Source: VMCP01 sp964408945 (GTDB lineage Bacteria; Bacteroidota; Bacteroidia; NS11-12g; UBA955). Taken from it: a DNA stretch of 64,000 bases. The position numbers were made by a program, and so were the translations under genes. The notes below the pieces were generated by a model. It saw only the letters and a list, made by a program, of their open reading frames with translations, ran no database searches and was not told the origin of the DNA. Position 1 is the stretch's first letter, and each line of letters begins with the position of its first letter. The DNA lies in the NCBI GenBank assembly GCA_964408945.1, contig CAYPBJ010000005.1, positions 71,267-135,266 on the forward strand. Reading direction: 5' to 3'. Positions 51,353 through 60,805 of the stretch are shown piece after piece.

Positions 51353-52227
51353 TGAAATACTCAAATAATTTACCAGCTTTTTATTGGTTTTTAGCATTAT
51401 TTGCTTTCGCATCGTGCGATAAAGATCTGCCAACCGATGGAGTTGAATTCAAAAAGCGATTGGTTGTCTATGCCTTTGCAGATAATGATAATGTGATTCA
51501 AGTGAAAGTAGCAAAATCATTGGCGATTAACGATACCGTTGGAGCAGATCCCATTGAAAATGCGATTGTCAAAATTCTCGACCAATCAACTTCTAAAGAG
51601 GAAATTCTCAGTTATTCCTTTTTAAACGGTGGATCTTACAATACCAATTATAAACCTAAGTTAGGTAATAAATATTCTTTGTCTGTTGAACTTAGTGATT
51701 TTCCAATGGTATATGGGCAATTTGAAATTCCCCGTTCTTTTGTTGCAGGTAAAGCCATATGGAAAGACTCAACAAATAAAGATTCCCTTGGATTTTACAC
51801 TGGTACCATAAGTTTTAATATCAATGACCCTGGTAATGAATTGAATTTTTATGAAATCGGTATTTTTAGGTACCAAGCATTACTCAACGAATGGATCCTA
51901 ATGCCCGTTTTTCCTGAAAATCCTGAAATTGCTGAAAATCCAGTTACAAACTCAGATGGTGCACTAATATTACAGGATGTTGAATTTAATGGCCAAACCA
52001 AATTGCTCAAGTTCTCAACACCCTATGGATATTCATCGGGATTTCCCTATAAATTTTTAGTAGTGGTTAAAAGTCTGAGCTCAGATTATTATAAATTCAT
52101 GAAATCAGTCGGTGATTATAAAACACAAGGTGGACCATTTTCCGATCCATCTCCAATATTTACGAATATGCAAGGTGGGATTGGAATATGTGCAGGCGCT
52201 TCTATTACAAAGGATACTATTCGATGA
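51352..52227 (+). CDS. DUF4249 lipoprotein, partner of the TonB receptor
   Basis: A 291-residue lipoprotein (FAFASC lipobox). The mature part has the DUF4249 layout: an early KRLVVYAFADNDNVIQVKVAKS strand, an ITDA-like IENAIVKILDQST segment, a domain of beta strands, and the final FSDPSPIFTNMQGGIGICAGA motif usual for this family. It probably sits on the outer membrane at the mouth of the TonB receptor. The first base of its start is the last base of the receptor's stop; its own stop overlaps the uvrA ATG (ATGA). Confidence 0.85.
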   Translation: MKYSNNLPAFYWFLALFAFASCDKDLPTDGVEFKKRLVVYAFADNDNVIQVKVAKSLAINDTVGADPIENAIVKILDQSTSKEEILSYSFLNGGSYNTNYKPKLGNKYSLSVELSDFPMVYGQFEIPRSFVAGKAIWKDSTNKDSLGFYTGTISFNINDPGNELNFYEIGIFRYQALLNEWILMPVFPENPEIAENPVTNSDGALILQDVEFNGQTKLLKFSTPYGYSSGFPYKFLVVVKSLSSDYYKFMKSVGDYKTQGGPFSDPSPIFTNMQGGIGICAGASITKDTIR

Positions 52228-54998
52228 GTATTGATACAACAAAAATTTCCATAAAAAACGCACGTCAACACAACCTTCAAGGCATTGACGTAGAATTCCA
52301 ACAAAATTCCTTCACTGTAGTTACCGGTGTCTCGGGCTCAGGTAAATCAAGCCTCGTATTTGATACTCTTTTTGCCGAAGGACAAAGACGATATGTGGAA
52401 TCCCTGAGTGCTTACGCTCGTCAGTTCATGGGTCGAATGAAGAAGCCTGCCGTCGATTTCATTGAAGGATTATGTCCTGCAATTGCTATTGAGCAAAAAG
52501 TGAATACTCACAACCCTAGAAGCACCGTGGCTACTTCAACAGAAATTTATGATTATCTGAAACTGTTGTATTCTAGAGTTGGAAAAACCATATCTCCCAT
52601 TTCAGGCCGAGAAGTAAAGAGAGATACACCCCAAGATGTATTTAATTTCTGCATTTCATTGAACGAAGGGGAACTAATTTTGATTTTATCGCCAATTAAA
52701 GATGAAGATGCTGATTTGTTGTCTATTATTCAGAAAAAGGGATTTTCGAGAATATACTCCAATCACGAAATATTCAAAGTTGACGACCTCATAGAAAACA
52801 ATATAGAAATCGATTTAAATCAATCCTTCATTGTAATTGATAGAATTAAAATTGATAAAGAATCTGATGATTTTTCATCCAGATTGTATGATTCTATTGA
52901 AACCGCATTTTGGGAATCTAACGGTGACTGTGTTATTATCAATCATAAAACACAAGAACAGTTTGACTTCAACAATAGGTTTGAACTTGACGGAATCACT
53001 TTTGAAATTCCATCCAAAGATTTTCTGAGTTTTAATAATCCATATGGGGCATGTAAAAAATGCGAAGGATTTGGATCTGTTTTGGGTATCGATGAGGATT
53101 TAGTTATTCCAGATAACTCGCTCAGTGTTTATGAAGGATGCGTCGCCCCTTGGAGAGGCGAAATCATGGGAGAGTGGAAAGAGCATTTCATCAAAGCCGC
53201 TGTAAAAATTGAGTTTCCAATTCACAGAGCCTATGCCGATTTAACATCCCAAGAAAAAAACATTCTATGGAAAGGAAACGGTAAAATTTTGGGCATCAAC
53301 GATTTCTTCAAGCACCTTGAAGAGAATAATTACAAAATTCAATATAGAGTTTTGGCCGCTCGTTATCGTGGAAAAACCGTTTGCCCAGATTGCAGAGGCA
53401 CCAGACTTCGAAAGGAAGCGGGATACGTAAAGATTGCCGATACGAGCATTCAAGATTTATTACTCAAAACAGTAGATGACGCCCATGATTTTTTCCATTT
53501 TATTGCACTTTCCAATACTGATACTGAAATCGCCGCTCGCATACTCCAAGAAATTGAAACAAGACTTGGTTTTTTGAAGGCTGTTGGATTGGGATACTTA
53601 TCTCTTAGCAGACTTTCAAACTCGTTGAGTGGGGGAGAAAGTCAACGAATTAATTTGGCAACTAACTTGGGTTCAAATCTTACGGGTTCAATGTATATTC
53701 TCGATGAACCAAGCATTGGATTGCATTCTAGAGACACAGAACGTCTTATTGGCGTCCTTAAAGAACTTCAAGCGGAAGGAAATACAGTGATTGTGGTTGA
53801 ACATGACGAAGACGTTATGAAGCAAGCCGATAGAATCATAGATATTGGTCCGTTTGCAGGTAGTCAAGGCGGGAAATTGATTTTCAATGGTAATTTTCAA
53901 CAGTTATTAGACTCAGAAGATAGCCTCACTGGAAGTTATCTTTCCGGAAAGAACAAAATAGAATTGCCAATCTTGCGTAAACCAGCATCGAAAATTTCGC
54001 TGTTAGGGGCCCAAGCAAACAATTTAAAGAATATTTCAATTGATATTCCGCTGAATTCACTAGTTGCTGTTTCCGGTGTTTCAGGATCAGGAAAGACCAC
54101 TCTAATAAAACAAGTTTTATATCCAGCCTTAGCCAGAGAGTTAAAACAATTTACTACCGCCAAACCCGGTACATTTAAAAAATTGGAAGGTGATTTACAT
54201 CTATTAAAATCGGTGGAATTTGTAGATCAAAATCCAATTGGTAAAAGTTCAAGATCCAATCCTGTCACTTATGTGAAAGCGTATGATGATATCCGCGAGT
54301 TGTATTCGAAAACGTCAGTTTCCAAACGCAACGGATTTAAACCTTCTCATTTCTCATTTAATGTAGACGGTGGTCGTTGTGATAATTGTCAAGGAGAAGG
54401 CGAAACGGTAATTGAAATGCAGTTTATGGCCGATATCAAATTGACCTGCGAAGTTTGTAATGGAAAAAGATTTAAAAAAGAAGTCCTCGAATCAGAATAC
54501 AACGGCAAGAACATATCAGATGTTCTTGATTTAACTGTTGATGATGCGGTCATCTTTTTCCAATCTGAAAAGAATATCGTAGAAAAATTACTTCCATTAC
54601 AAAAAGTGGGACTCGGATATGTTAAACTTGGACAAGGAAGCAATACATTGAGTGGAGGAGAGGCTCAGCGAGTTAAGCTAGCGTTTTATTTAAGTAAAGC
54701 CAATCCCTTCAAAGAGGGTGGAGTGATGTTCATCTTTGACGAACCAACTACAGGACTGCATTTTTATGATATTCAAAAACTCTTGACATCTTTCAATGCA
54801 TTAATTGAACAAGGGAATACCGTTTTATGCATTGAGCACAATTTAGATGTAATTAAATGTGCTGATTGGATTATTGACTTAGGCCCAGAGGCAGGAGATG
54901 CGGGTGGAAGCTTGGTTTTTCAAGGTCCCACCCCTCAAATCCTAAGTGTATCTGAAAGTATTACAGCTCGTTATCTAAAAGAGAAATTTGAGTCTTAA
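52224..54998 (+). CDS. uvrA: UvrA-family excinuclease ATPase, lacking part of a zinc finger
   Basis: A 924-residue UvrA with two ABC ATPase cassettes: Walker A GVSGSGKSS (near 35-43) and GVSGSGKTT in the second half, and signature motifs LSGGESQRINLA and LSGGEAQRVKLA. The start is ATG 52224, overlapping the DUF4249 stop. The C-terminal zinc finger is complete (CDNC and CEVC). The zinc-binding CPxC pair usually found before SFNNP is replaced by non-cysteine residues (FEIPSKDFLSFNNP). The typical CP at about residue 120 is also missing (KTISPISG). This is probably the second UvrA-type paralogue of Bacteroidota and may differ from the repair enzyme. Confidence 0.88.
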   Translation: MSIDTTKISIKNARQHNLQGIDVEFQQNSFTVVTGVSGSGKSSLVFDTLFAEGQRRYVESLSAYARQFMGRMKKPAVDFIEGLCPAIAIEQKVNTHNPRSTVATSTEIYDYLKLLYSRVGKTISPISGREVKRDTPQDVFNFCISLNEGELILILSPIKDEDADLLSIIQKKGFSRIYSNHEIFKVDDLIENNIEIDLNQSFIVIDRIKIDKESDDFSSRLYDSIETAFWESNGDCVIINHKTQEQFDFNNRFELDGITFEIPSKDFLSFNNPYGACKKCEGFGSVLGIDEDLVIPDNSLSVYEGCVAPWRGEIMGEWKEHFIKAAVKIEFPIHRAYADLTSQEKNILWKGNGKILGINDFFKHLEENNYKIQYRVLAARYRGKTVCPDCRGTRLRKEAGYVKIADTSIQDLLLKTVDDAHDFFHFIALSNTDTEIAARILQEIETRLGFLKAVGLGYLSLSRLSNSLSGGESQRINLATNLGSNLTGSMYILDEPSIGLHSRDTERLIGVLKELQAEGNTVIVVEHDEDVMKQADRIIDIGPFAGSQGGKLIFNGNFQQLLDSEDSLTGSYLSGKNKIELPILRKPASKISLLGAQANNLKNISIDIPLNSLVAVSGVSGSGKTTLIKQVLYPALARELKQFTTAKPGTFKKLEGDLHLLKSVEFVDQNPIGKSSRSNPVTYVKAYDDIRELYSKTSVSKRNGFKPSHFSFNVDGGRCDNCQGEGETVIEMQFMADIKLTCEVCNGKRFKKEVLESEYNGKNISDVLDLTVDDAVIFFQSEKNIVEKLLPLQKVGLGYVKLGQGSNTLSGGEAQRVKLAFYLSKANPFKEGGVMFIFDEPTTGLHFYDIQKLLTSFNALIEQGNTVLCIEHNLDVIKCADWIIDLGPEAGDAGGSLVFQGPTPQILSVSESITARYLKEKFES

Positions 54999-57594
54999 AT
55001 ATTCCTAAATTAGATTGAATTTCAATTAAATAGACGCCGCTCTTCAATTTAGAAGGAAGTGTCAATAAATTGCCGTTCACCTCTAATTTTCCTACGTACT
55101 TGCCGGTTAAATCAAAAAGATTAGCAGTCTCAATTTTCGTCTCATTATTTTGGAAAGTAACCGCTAATTTCTGTCCAACTTTAATTGGATTAGGATAAAC
55201 GGTAATCGTAGATTTCTTAAATAACAACGCATTTAAATTGTTTGATTTAAATTCTTCGCTCGTTGAAAACACACAAGGATTTTCAAAAGATAATGAAGCT
55301 TTGGGTTGAACTGAATGATATATGTTTAATATCTGACTGGGTGAATCAATAAAATCATATTCAAAACCAGCCAAATTGGATAATAGTAAGCCATTTTTGT
55401 CGTTCATCCGCCATTCGTGGATGGCTTGGTTGGTGTCAATGGGTGATTCAAATTTATACTTGAAATCATTCATCCAACTACTTGAAAAGCTAGGACTCAT
55501 ACTATCAACCATTTTTAAGTTGATTTCATCGGAAAGTTCCGATTGACAATTATCATTGGAAGTATAAAAGAATACGAAGGCTTCTTTGTTTACTCCTGTA
55601 ATTGAAACATCATTTGAGGTGGAAAATCTTTTAGTGCCCTTACTGGAAACTATCCAAATGGTATCTAATGAATTGAAATTATTGAAGTTTACAGGAACGG
55701 TAATTTGTTTTTGTCCGCAACCTTCTGTTGTAGATAATTTCAAATTAAAACGGGGCGTATCAATTACATTTACTCTTAGATCAATGAATTTGGAGTAATA
55801 TCCGCAAGCCAATTGACTTGAGTCTATTACACTAGCAGTAAATCTTTTGAATTTTGAGGCATTAATTGAAAAGTTAGTATCCTTAGTGGCAATGCTATCG
55901 AAGGTCCAAGAGTAATTAGGTTTATTTGACAACTTTCCTAATTTAAATTGAACGGACGACCCATAGCAAGGTGTGGTATCAGTTGCCGTGAAGGTGAAGT
56001 CAATATCTTTACAACCTGCACCTGTACCAATGATTTTTGCAATTCGAGTTACGCCACAATAGTATTTTGTATTGGCTCTTAACCAGAATTCAACTTTATC
56101 ATAGGGGTCTGTGATGAATATGGTTTGAGAGTCAACAGTTTTACCTCCGGTGGGATTAGCCCATGATTTTCCCTTGTTTGTAGAATATTGATAACTGATT
56201 AAATCCCTCACTGCATTCCATTTGAAGGTGACTGAATTAATGGTTTTTCCGCTCACCGAAATTGTGGGAGCGGATAAAGTATCTGCACCAAAAATTTGTT
56301 TTGTATTGGATGAGCTGATGCAACCACCTGTGTTTTTAGACCAAACCTTAATTGAATTTGCTCCTAAAGACAAAGACTTCGTAATAAATGAATCTGTATC
56401 ATATGGGCCTGTGCTAGAAGAGATGGAATATGAGTCACTAAATCCATTTTTATCCGTTGTGAAAATTAATAAGGGTTCACCAATACAAGCGCTATCGCCA
56501 CTGCTTCCAAATGATACATCAAACTTTGGTGCCTTTAAGCCCAAAACTGAAATCTCTCGTGAAGTCTGTTTACATCCATTGGTCCTTGTTGCAACAGCAA
56601 AGAACTTACCAGCGGTATCTGTTTTTAATGTTGTACCAGAAATTCCATTATTCCATATGTAAGTATGATTGCTCATTGGCAGAATTTCTATGGTTGCTGT
56701 ATCGCCTTCACACAATGGAAGAATATTTCCATTAGTACTTAATATTGGTGCAGAGGCTCCAATCAGAACATTAAATGATATTGTATCATTTAATGAACTT
56801 CCTTTTGAATTGAAGCTCTTCAAAATAGCAATTCTAGGCCCTGTTGCAGAATACTGAACAGCAGGGGTGGAGTCTGTCGAAGTTGATGGAGTTCCTCCGG
56901 GAAAGCTCCAAGAATATGAAGTTGGATTATTGGTAGATGATGCTGAAAATTGATTCTGAGAAAAAGTACAAACTACGCTAGATTTAAGGCTGGCCTTTGC
57001 CTTTGGCAACAGACTACTAGGAGATATTGAAATTGTTTTGTTGTAAATCACATCCCCACCAGTTCCTCCATTGTTATCGGCAACATTCAATGCTATGTAA
57101 AAATTAACATTACCTACATTAGTACTTGGAGCTGTCCATTCAAATACCCAGGCAGCAGAGTCTGTTGCAACGGCACCTGTGCCTTGACTGCTGTGTTCTA
57201 CATAATAACGTGTAGAGCCAGAAACGGTTGAACTAAATGTCCCAGTGCGATTGTTTAAGCTTGTAAATGTGCCCGCTGCTGTATTATTTTTATTCAATGC
57301 GGTAACCATAAATCCAAACTTAGATTTCCCCGTTTCCTTGTAAGAAAGTACAATTCTGTAGGTGGAATCTGGAATATATCCATTTCCTGTAAAGTTGCCA
57401 TTTAGTTTAATTCGGCCGTGATTGGTTCCGCTGGTTTGCAATGAATTTCCTGTGTGACAAGAAGTACAGGTACTTTCATTGGGAGCCCCAGTTCTCGGTG
57501 ATGAATTTCCGCTAGAACTACTATGGATCTGAAAGGTGGAAACTCCTAGAATGCCCAAAATAAAAATACTGGATTTTATGTAAAATGTCTTCAT
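54961..57594 (-). CDS. Large secreted choice-of-anchor V/PKD-like protein with T9SS sorting domain
   Basis: From ATG 57594 the protein has 877 residues and starts with a signal peptide. Residues 36-47 (TGAPNESTCTSCHTG) carry a CTSCH motif at the head of a choice-of-anchor V/Reeler-like domain (about 35-205). PKD-like and Ig-like beta-sandwich regions follow (YSWSFPGGTPSTSTDSTP, FKWNAVRDLISYQYS), and the last 85 residues form a type A T9SS sorting domain (LFDLTGKYVGKLEVNG, SGVYLIEIQSN). It is likely a surface adhesin or structural protein. Its 3' end overlaps the uvrA end by 38 bases on the other strand. Confidence 0.82.
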   Translation of the reverse strand: MKTFYIKSSIFILGILGVSTFQIHSSSSGNSSPRTGAPNESTCTSCHTGNSLQTSGTNHGRIKLNGNFTGNGYIPDSTYRIVLSYKETGKSKFGFMVTALNKNNTAAGTFTSLNNRTGTFSSTVSGSTRYYVEHSSQGTGAVATDSAAWVFEWTAPSTNVGNVNFYIALNVADNNGGTGGDVIYNKTISISPSSLLPKAKASLKSSVVCTFSQNQFSASSTNNPTSYSWSFPGGTPSTSTDSTPAVQYSATGPRIAILKSFNSKGSSLNDTISFNVLIGASAPILSTNGNILPLCEGDTATIEILPMSNHTYIWNNGISGTTLKTDTAGKFFAVATRTNGCKQTSREISVLGLKAPKFDVSFGSSGDSACIGEPLLIFTTDKNGFSDSYSISSSTGPYDTDSFITKSLSLGANSIKVWSKNTGGCISSSNTKQIFGADTLSAPTISVSGKTINSVTFKWNAVRDLISYQYSTNKGKSWANPTGGKTVDSQTIFITDPYDKVEFWLRANTKYYCGVTRIAKIIGTGAGCKDIDFTFTATDTTPCYGSSVQFKLGKLSNKPNYSWTFDSIATKDTNFSINASKFKRFTASVIDSSQLACGYYSKFIDLRVNVIDTPRFNLKLSTTEGCGQKQITVPVNFNNFNSLDTIWIVSSKGTKRFSTSNDVSITGVNKEAFVFFYTSNDNCQSELSDEINLKMVDSMSPSFSSSWMNDFKYKFESPIDTNQAIHEWRMNDKNGLLLSNLAGFEYDFIDSPSQILNIYHSVQPKASLSFENPCVFSTSEEFKSNNLNALLFKKSTITVYPNPIKVGQKLAVTFQNNETKIETANLFDLTGKYVGKLEVNGNLLTLPSKLKSGVYLIEIQSNLGIFKTQISLLDNEL

Positions 57595-57692
57595 GTGCTT
57601 TATTAATTGGCCTTGAGTGAATAATAAGACAAAAATACATACCAAATCGTTTTCTCTTTCGTCTTATTATTTCTACTAATTATCTAACATTC

Positions 57693-57723
57693 TTGAATCT
57701 AACACCTTTTGGGGTTATTTTTG
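57693..57723 (+). promoter_or_regulatory. Promoter of the M16 peptidase gene (TTG-N20-TATTTTTG)
   Basis: CTTG (TTG at 57693-57695) and TATTTTTG at 57716-57723 are 20 bases apart, close to the Bacteroidota consensus. The ATG at 57731 is 7 bases after the -7 element. Confidence 0.6.
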
Positions 57724-57730
57724 TTTTTTT

Positions 57731-60640
57731 ATGAGAAAACTTTTCATTGTCGCATTTAGTTTGCTTTCAAGCGGTTTGTTCGCTCAAGCAACAATGATCA
57801 AAAAGGTCAATGCGGTTCCAGGTAAATTAGTAATTCCTTATGAGCATTATGTTCTTCCAAACGGATTAGAGTTGATTGTGAGTGAAGATCACTCTGACCC
57901 AGTTGCTCACATTAACGTAACTTATCATGTTGGTTCAGCTAGAGAAACTCCAGGTAAATCAGGCTTTGCACACTTTTTTGAACACATGTTGTTTCAAGGT
58001 TCGAAGCACGTAGCTGATGAAGAACATTTTAAAATCATTAAAGAATATGGGGGAGAAGTTAACGGAAATACTACCCGCGATAGAACAGTTTATGTAGAAA
58101 CTTTCCCTTCTAATTTCACCGAAACAGCGCTTTGGATGGAAGCAGATCGTATGGGTTTCTTCCTTGAAGGTTTTACTAAAGAGAAATTTGAAAATCAAAG
58201 AAGTACCGTAAAGAACGAAAAAGATGAAAGATACGATCAACCCTTCGGGTTTCTGATGGAAGTAAAAGATCAGGAATTATATCCTTCTGATCACCCTTAC
58301 AGCTGGTCAACCATTGGATTCGTAGACGATCTAGACAGAGCGGATAGCAATGATCTAAAGAACTTTTTCCTTCGTTGGTATGGTCCGAACAACGCTTGCA
58401 TTATAGTTTCAGGTGATGTAAATACCGCAGACGTAGTTAAGTGGACAGAAAAATACTTTGGTGGAATTCCCGCAGGTAAATCAGTGAAGAAAAAGCGTGT
58501 TAAACCAATAGTTATTGAAAAAGAAAGAGTAAAAAGTGTTCAGGATGCAAACGCTCCTGTGCCTTTGATGTATATTACCTATCCAACGGTGCCAGCTTAT
58601 CATGAAGATGAAGCAGCTCTTGATTTACTTGCCTATTTAATGGGTGGAACCAAGTCCTCAGTAATTTACAAGCGATTTTTGGACGCTGAAAAAGCACTTC
58701 AATTGAATGTGAGTAATAATCCATTGAGTGTAATCAACCACGAGTTAGCCGGTGAATTTAGTTTCACTTTGGTGGGTTATCCTTGGTCTGATATGTTCAA
58801 AATGAAGGATGAACTCATGAAAGTGGTTGATTCTTTTGAATTTAACAACTTCAGCAACGAAGATTTAAGTCGTGCAAAGCAAAATCTCTTGTCTTCTTTT
58901 TCTGGGGGATTTGAAAGCGTTGAGAGAAAGGCAAATTTCTTAAGTACCGTATGGTATCTTGATATTAAAAACGATTCTGGGGCTTTATATTCGATTGCAG
59001 ACGAAGCAAACAGATATCAAAAGATTACCCGTGAAGATATTTTAAGAGTGTATAAAAAATACCTTAAAGGCAAATTTAATTCGGTGATTGATATTCAGCC
59101 ACTAAGAGTCGCTGAAGGTGAAAAAGCACCCAAGTATGAAAGTGTTAATCCCAACGCCAATTACAAAAGCGTTGCGTTAGATTTAGAATATCAAAATCTT
59201 CAACTTAGAGTGGTGAAAGATAATTTTGATCGTAGCATCAGGCCCACACCCGCTCCAATCAAGCCAGTTACAGTTCCTAAAATCAACAGATCGGAATTGT
59301 CAAACGGCGTCAAAGTATATTCTTCAAATTTCGATGAAACGTCTAGAGTTTATGTGACTTTTGGTATTGAAGGCGGTGAATTACTTGAAAATGGAAAAGA
59401 TGTTCCTTGGGGAGTTGCAAGTTTGACTGCTCAAATTTTAGGAGAGGGAACCAAAAATAAAACCCCTGAGCAATTAGAAAATGCACTTGAAAAATTGGGT
59501 GCCAGCATTGGTTTCTCAAACAGTTCTACTGGATTCTCACTTTATTTGGAATGCGAAAAATCAAATTTAGATCAAGCGGTTAAATTAATGGAAGAAATGA
59601 TGTTTGAGCCCCGTTGGGATGAAGCAGAATTCAAAAAAATCAGAAAACGTGCGGTTGAAGGTGCCAAAAGCAATCTGTCTTCCAGATCTTCAGGTATGTC
59701 TAATGCTTGGGCCCGTTTGAATTACGGAGAAAGTGCATTTGGACACTATACTTCCGCAGATGAATTGTCTAAAGTAAATATTGCGGATTGTAAGAAATAC
59801 TATGAAAGTTATTTCAATTCCAACAATTCAAGATTGGTTGTGGTTGGACCAATAACTTCCGAAGAAGTGTCTCAAAAATTAAATTTCTTCAGCAAATTGC
59901 CAAAAGCAAATATCCAAGTTGTTCCTCCGGTGATGCCACAAGAATTCGCAACTTCACAAGTTTTCGGTGTTCAATATACTGATGCTGAGCAAAGCGATAT
60001 CATGATGGGCTTTAAATCACTTCCTTATGATTATAAAGGCGATTTCTTCAAAAACGGTATCATGAACTTTGCCTTGGCTGGTAACTTTAATAGCCGCATG
60101 AATTTAAAGATAAGAGAGGAAAAAGGCTGGACCTATGGTATTAGAGGAGGATTCAGTCCATCATTTAAAAATATGCCTGGATATTATGTAATTTCTGCTG
60201 GCGTGAAAGCTGAAACCACAGACAGTGCCATCAATGAGATCATCTGGATGGTGAATAAATACAAAGAAGAGGGAATGAGCAACGAAGAGTTTGAATTCAC
60301 CAAATCAGCCTTGATCGCTTCTCAGGCTCTTGATTATGAAACCTTAGGTCAAAAGGCAGGTTTCATAGCTCAAATGGCATCTAGAAATCTTCCTGATAAC
60401 TACGCTGATGAGCAACTTGCTGTGCTTCAATCGTTATCTAAAGACGAACTAAATGCGTTGGCTAAGAAATATTTGGATACAGATAAAATGGTGATTGTTG
60501 TTGCCGGTGATATGGTTTTATTGAAAGATCGTTTAGATCAATTGGGACTTGGTAAGACCCAGTTATTAAACAAAGATGGTTCAGGCAAAATAAAGTATTA
60601 TAAAGCAGGTTCTTCTAAACACATTAAGAATTATCGCTAA
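57731..60640 (+). CDS. Insulinase-family (M16) zinc metallopeptidase, two halves fused
   Basis: A 969-residue exported peptidase (signal ending GLFAQA). The N-terminal half has the inverted zinc motif HFFEH at 81-85, the downstream acidic NEKDER as third-ligand region, and RTVYVETFPSN typical of the family. The C-terminal half, from about residue 515, repeats the fold (ASLTAQILGEGTKNKTPEQLENALEKLG) but lacks HxxEH, as expected for the inactive partner that completes the clam-shell chamber. It degrades peptides in the periplasm; a specific substrate is not known. Terminated by a strong hairpin. Confidence 0.92.
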   Translation: MRKLFIVAFSLLSSGLFAQATMIKKVNAVPGKLVIPYEHYVLPNGLELIVSEDHSDPVAHINVTYHVGSARETPGKSGFAHFFEHMLFQGSKHVADEEHFKIIKEYGGEVNGNTTRDRTVYVETFPSNFTETALWMEADRMGFFLEGFTKEKFENQRSTVKNEKDERYDQPFGFLMEVKDQELYPSDHPYSWSTIGFVDDLDRADSNDLKNFFLRWYGPNNACIIVSGDVNTADVVKWTEKYFGGIPAGKSVKKKRVKPIVIEKERVKSVQDANAPVPLMYITYPTVPAYHEDEAALDLLAYLMGGTKSSVIYKRFLDAEKALQLNVSNNPLSVINHELAGEFSFTLVGYPWSDMFKMKDELMKVVDSFEFNNFSNEDLSRAKQNLLSSFSGGFESVERKANFLSTVWYLDIKNDSGALYSIADEANRYQKITREDILRVYKKYLKGKFNSVIDIQPLRVAEGEKAPKYESVNPNANYKSVALDLEYQNLQLRVVKDNFDRSIRPTPAPIKPVTVPKINRSELSNGVKVYSSNFDETSRVYVTFGIEGGELLENGKDVPWGVASLTAQILGEGTKNKTPEQLENALEKLGASIGFSNSSTGFSLYLECEKSNLDQAVKLMEEMMFEPRWDEAEFKKIRKRAVEGAKSNLSSRSSGMSNAWARLNYGESAFGHYTSADELSKVNIADCKKYYESYFNSNNSRLVVVGPITSEEVSQKLNFFSKLPKANIQVVPPVMPQEFATSQVFGVQYTDAEQSDIMMGFKSLPYDYKGDFFKNGIMNFALAGNFNSRMNLKIREEKGWTYGIRGGFSPSFKNMPGYYVISAGVKAETTDSAINEIIWMVNKYKEEGMSNEEFEFTKSALIASQALDYETLGQKAGFIAQMASRNLPDNYADEQLAVLQSLSKDELNALAKKYLDTDKMVIVVAGDMVLLKDRLDQLGLGKTQLLNKDGSGKIKYYKAGSSKHIKNYR

Positions 60641-60661
60641 AATTCGATAAACTAAATCTAT

Positions 60662-60698
60662 AAAAGGCCTAACTGATTTAAAAGTTAGGCCTTTTTTT
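60662..60698 (+). terminator. Intrinsic terminator after the M16 peptidase gene
   Basis: A perfect 13-bp stem, AAAAGGCCTAACT with AGTTAGGCCTTTT, an 8-base A/T loop and a T-run, 21 bases after the stop codon. Confidence 0.92.
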
Positions 60699-60805
60699 AT
60701 GTTTAAATCTTGAGTGAAATTGTCTAAAAATTGTGGGGAACAATCCATCAAAATATCGTCAAAAACAACGATCTGAATGTATATTGCAGGTAATTGATTT
60801 TGAAT

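Noticed and set aside
56222..56662. A 146-codon plus-strand frame opposite the secreted choice-of-anchor V protein
   Set aside because: No signal or motif, and it lies entirely within a well-supported gene.
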